From CAZCBD01 sp964496755 (GTDB lineage Bacteria; Bacteroidota; Ignavibacteria; Ignavibacteriales; Melioribacteraceae): a DNA stretch of 25,074 nt. Both the position numbers and the translations under genes were made by a program. This document shows positions 24,283 to 25,074 of the stretch, in pieces (within the stretch, counting starts at the first letter, position 1; every line of letters begins with the position of its first letter). The stretch is from NCBI GenBank assembly GCA_964496755.1, contig CAZCBD010000016.1:1-25074 (forward strand), read 5' to 3'. Below the pieces are notes generated by a model. It was given only the letters and a program-made list of their open reading frames with translations, was not told the DNA's origin and did no database searches.

Positions 24283-25074
24283 TTGAAAAATATTTTGATA
24301 ACAGGTGGTGCCGGATTTATCGGGAGCAATTATTTGAACAAGTATGTGCCTGAACAGGAGGAATGTTTTTTTGTTAATTTAGATAAACTTACTTATGCCG
24401 GTAATTTGGAAAATTTAACTTCAATTGAATCACATGCAAATTACAAATTCATAAAAGGGGATATTTGTAATTCCGAATTGGTAGATTTTATTTTTAATGA
24501 ATATGAAATTGAATATGTTATTAATTTTGCGGCCGAATCGCATGTGGACAGAAGTATTCTTGGTTCAAGCATATTTTTTGAAACAAATGTTATAGGTACG
24601 AATGTTTTACTTGAAGCTGCAAAAAGATATAAGGTTAAAAGGTTTTTACAAGTATCTACTGACGAAGTTTACGGTAGTTTGGGTGATACGGGTTTGTTTA
24701 CCGAAAAAAGTAAACTATCGCCAAATAGTCCGTATTCGGCCAGTAAGACTTCGGCAGATTTAATGGCACTTTCATTTTATCACACCTTTGGTTTGCCTGT
24801 TGTAATTACAAGATGTTCGAATAATTACGGTCATTTTCAGTTTCCTGAAAAATTAATACCACTAATGATTATAAATGCATTGAATAATAAATCGCTTCCT
24901 GTTTATGGCAACGGATTGAATGTACGTGATTGGATTTATGTGCTTGACCATAACAAAGCAATTAATACTGTTTTTGAAAACGGTAGAGTTGGTGAGGTTT
25001 ATAATATTGGAGCTTCACAGGAAATGACTAATATTGAAATCGTGAAATTAATTTTGAAAAAATTAAATAAATCC
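24283..25074 (+). CDS. rfbB: dTDP-glucose 4,6-dehydratase, 3'-partial
   Basis: The frame runs from a TTG start at 24283 to the window end, giving 264 of the usual 340-360 residues. The enzyme is an extended short-chain dehydrogenase that uses NAD+ to convert dTDP-glucose to dTDP-4-keto-6-deoxyglucose, an early step towards dTDP-rhamnose and other deoxysugars. The NAD-binding GGAGFIG is at 8-14, FAAESHVDRS at 82-91, and the catalytic STDEVYG at 125-131 (Thr126, Asp127, Glu128) with YSASK at 151-155 (Tyr151, Lys155). RCSNNYGHFQFPEKLIPL (177-194) and NVRDWIYVLDH (213-223) are strongly diagnostic; the last usually reads VEDH. It follows the barrel gene by 15 bases. The rest of the gene and any rfbA/C/D partners lie beyond the window. 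Confidence 0.95.
   Translation, partial: MKNILITGGAGFIGSNYLNKYVPEQEECFFVNLDKLTYAGNLENLTSIESHANYKFIKGDICNSELVDFIFNEYEIEYVINFAAESHVDRSILGSSIFFETNVIGTNVLLEAAKRYKVKRFLQVSTDEVYGSLGDTGLFTEKSKLSPNSPYSASKTSADLMALSFYHTFGLPVVITRCSNNYGHFQFPEKLIPLMIINALNNKSLPVYGNGLNVRDWIYVLDHNKAINTVFENGRVGEVYNIGASQEMTNIEIVKLILKKLNKS

Overview
The window (about 25 kb, AT-rich) looks like a chromosomal segment from a Gram-negative bacterium of the Fibrobacterota-Chlorobiota-Bacteroidota group, most probably an Ignavibacteria-like lineage. The evidence is a giant surface protein ending in a type IX secretion (T9SS) sorting domain with the NYPNPFNP motif, a MurE with the DNPR signature for meso-diaminopimelate, weak or absent Shine-Dalgarno sites at many genes, and an outer-membrane barrel-like protein. 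The taxonomic placement is inference; no rRNA gene is present.

Layout. (1) 1-4836, + strand: the 3' part of a very large secreted protein (start outside the window). It has a Gly/Thr/Ala/Val-rich repetitive beta-structured region, four Ig/cadherin-like repeats and a C-terminal T9SS sorting domain, followed by a strong UUCG-loop terminator. (2) 4837-5432: a gene-free stretch with a short tandem repeat, a bulged hairpin and the terminator of the next gene. (3) 5433-7130, - strand: a secreted gamma-glutamyltransferase-family hydrolase. (4) 7131-7344: the divergent control region. (5) 7384-23350, + strand: an uninterrupted division and cell wall (dcw) cluster of 14 genes in the order mraZ, rsmH, ftsL, ftsI, murE, murF, mraY, murD, ftsW, murG, murC, ftsQ, ftsA, ftsZ. 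(6) 23351-23553: a large interrupted stem-loop and a candidate promoter. (7) 23554-24267, + strand: an unrecognised outer-membrane barrel-like protein. (8) 24283 to the window end, + strand: the first 264 codons of dTDP-glucose 4,6-dehydratase (rfbB), probably the start of a nucleotide-sugar or O-antigen locus.

How the genes work together. MurC, MurD, MurE and MurF add L-Ala, D-Glu, meso-DAP and D-Ala-D-Ala to UDP-MurNAc. MraY and MurG turn the product into lipid I and lipid II, and FtsW with FtsI polymerises and crosslinks it at the septum. FtsQ and FtsL belong to the divisome core, and FtsA anchors the FtsZ ring to the membrane. MraZ is the likely autoregulator, and RsmH modifies 16S rRNA. 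The genes overlap or lie within about 20 bases of each other and I see no internal terminator, so one long transcript is plausible. murB and ddl, often found in such clusters, are not in this window.

Most of the window is well-understood housekeeping sequence. I found no convincing new defence, mobile or biosynthetic system. The points most worth a second look are the two possible partner-binding motifs in the FtsZ tail, the structured RNA element after ftsZ, the 4.9-5.4 kb intergenic region, and the architecture and codon use of the surface protein.
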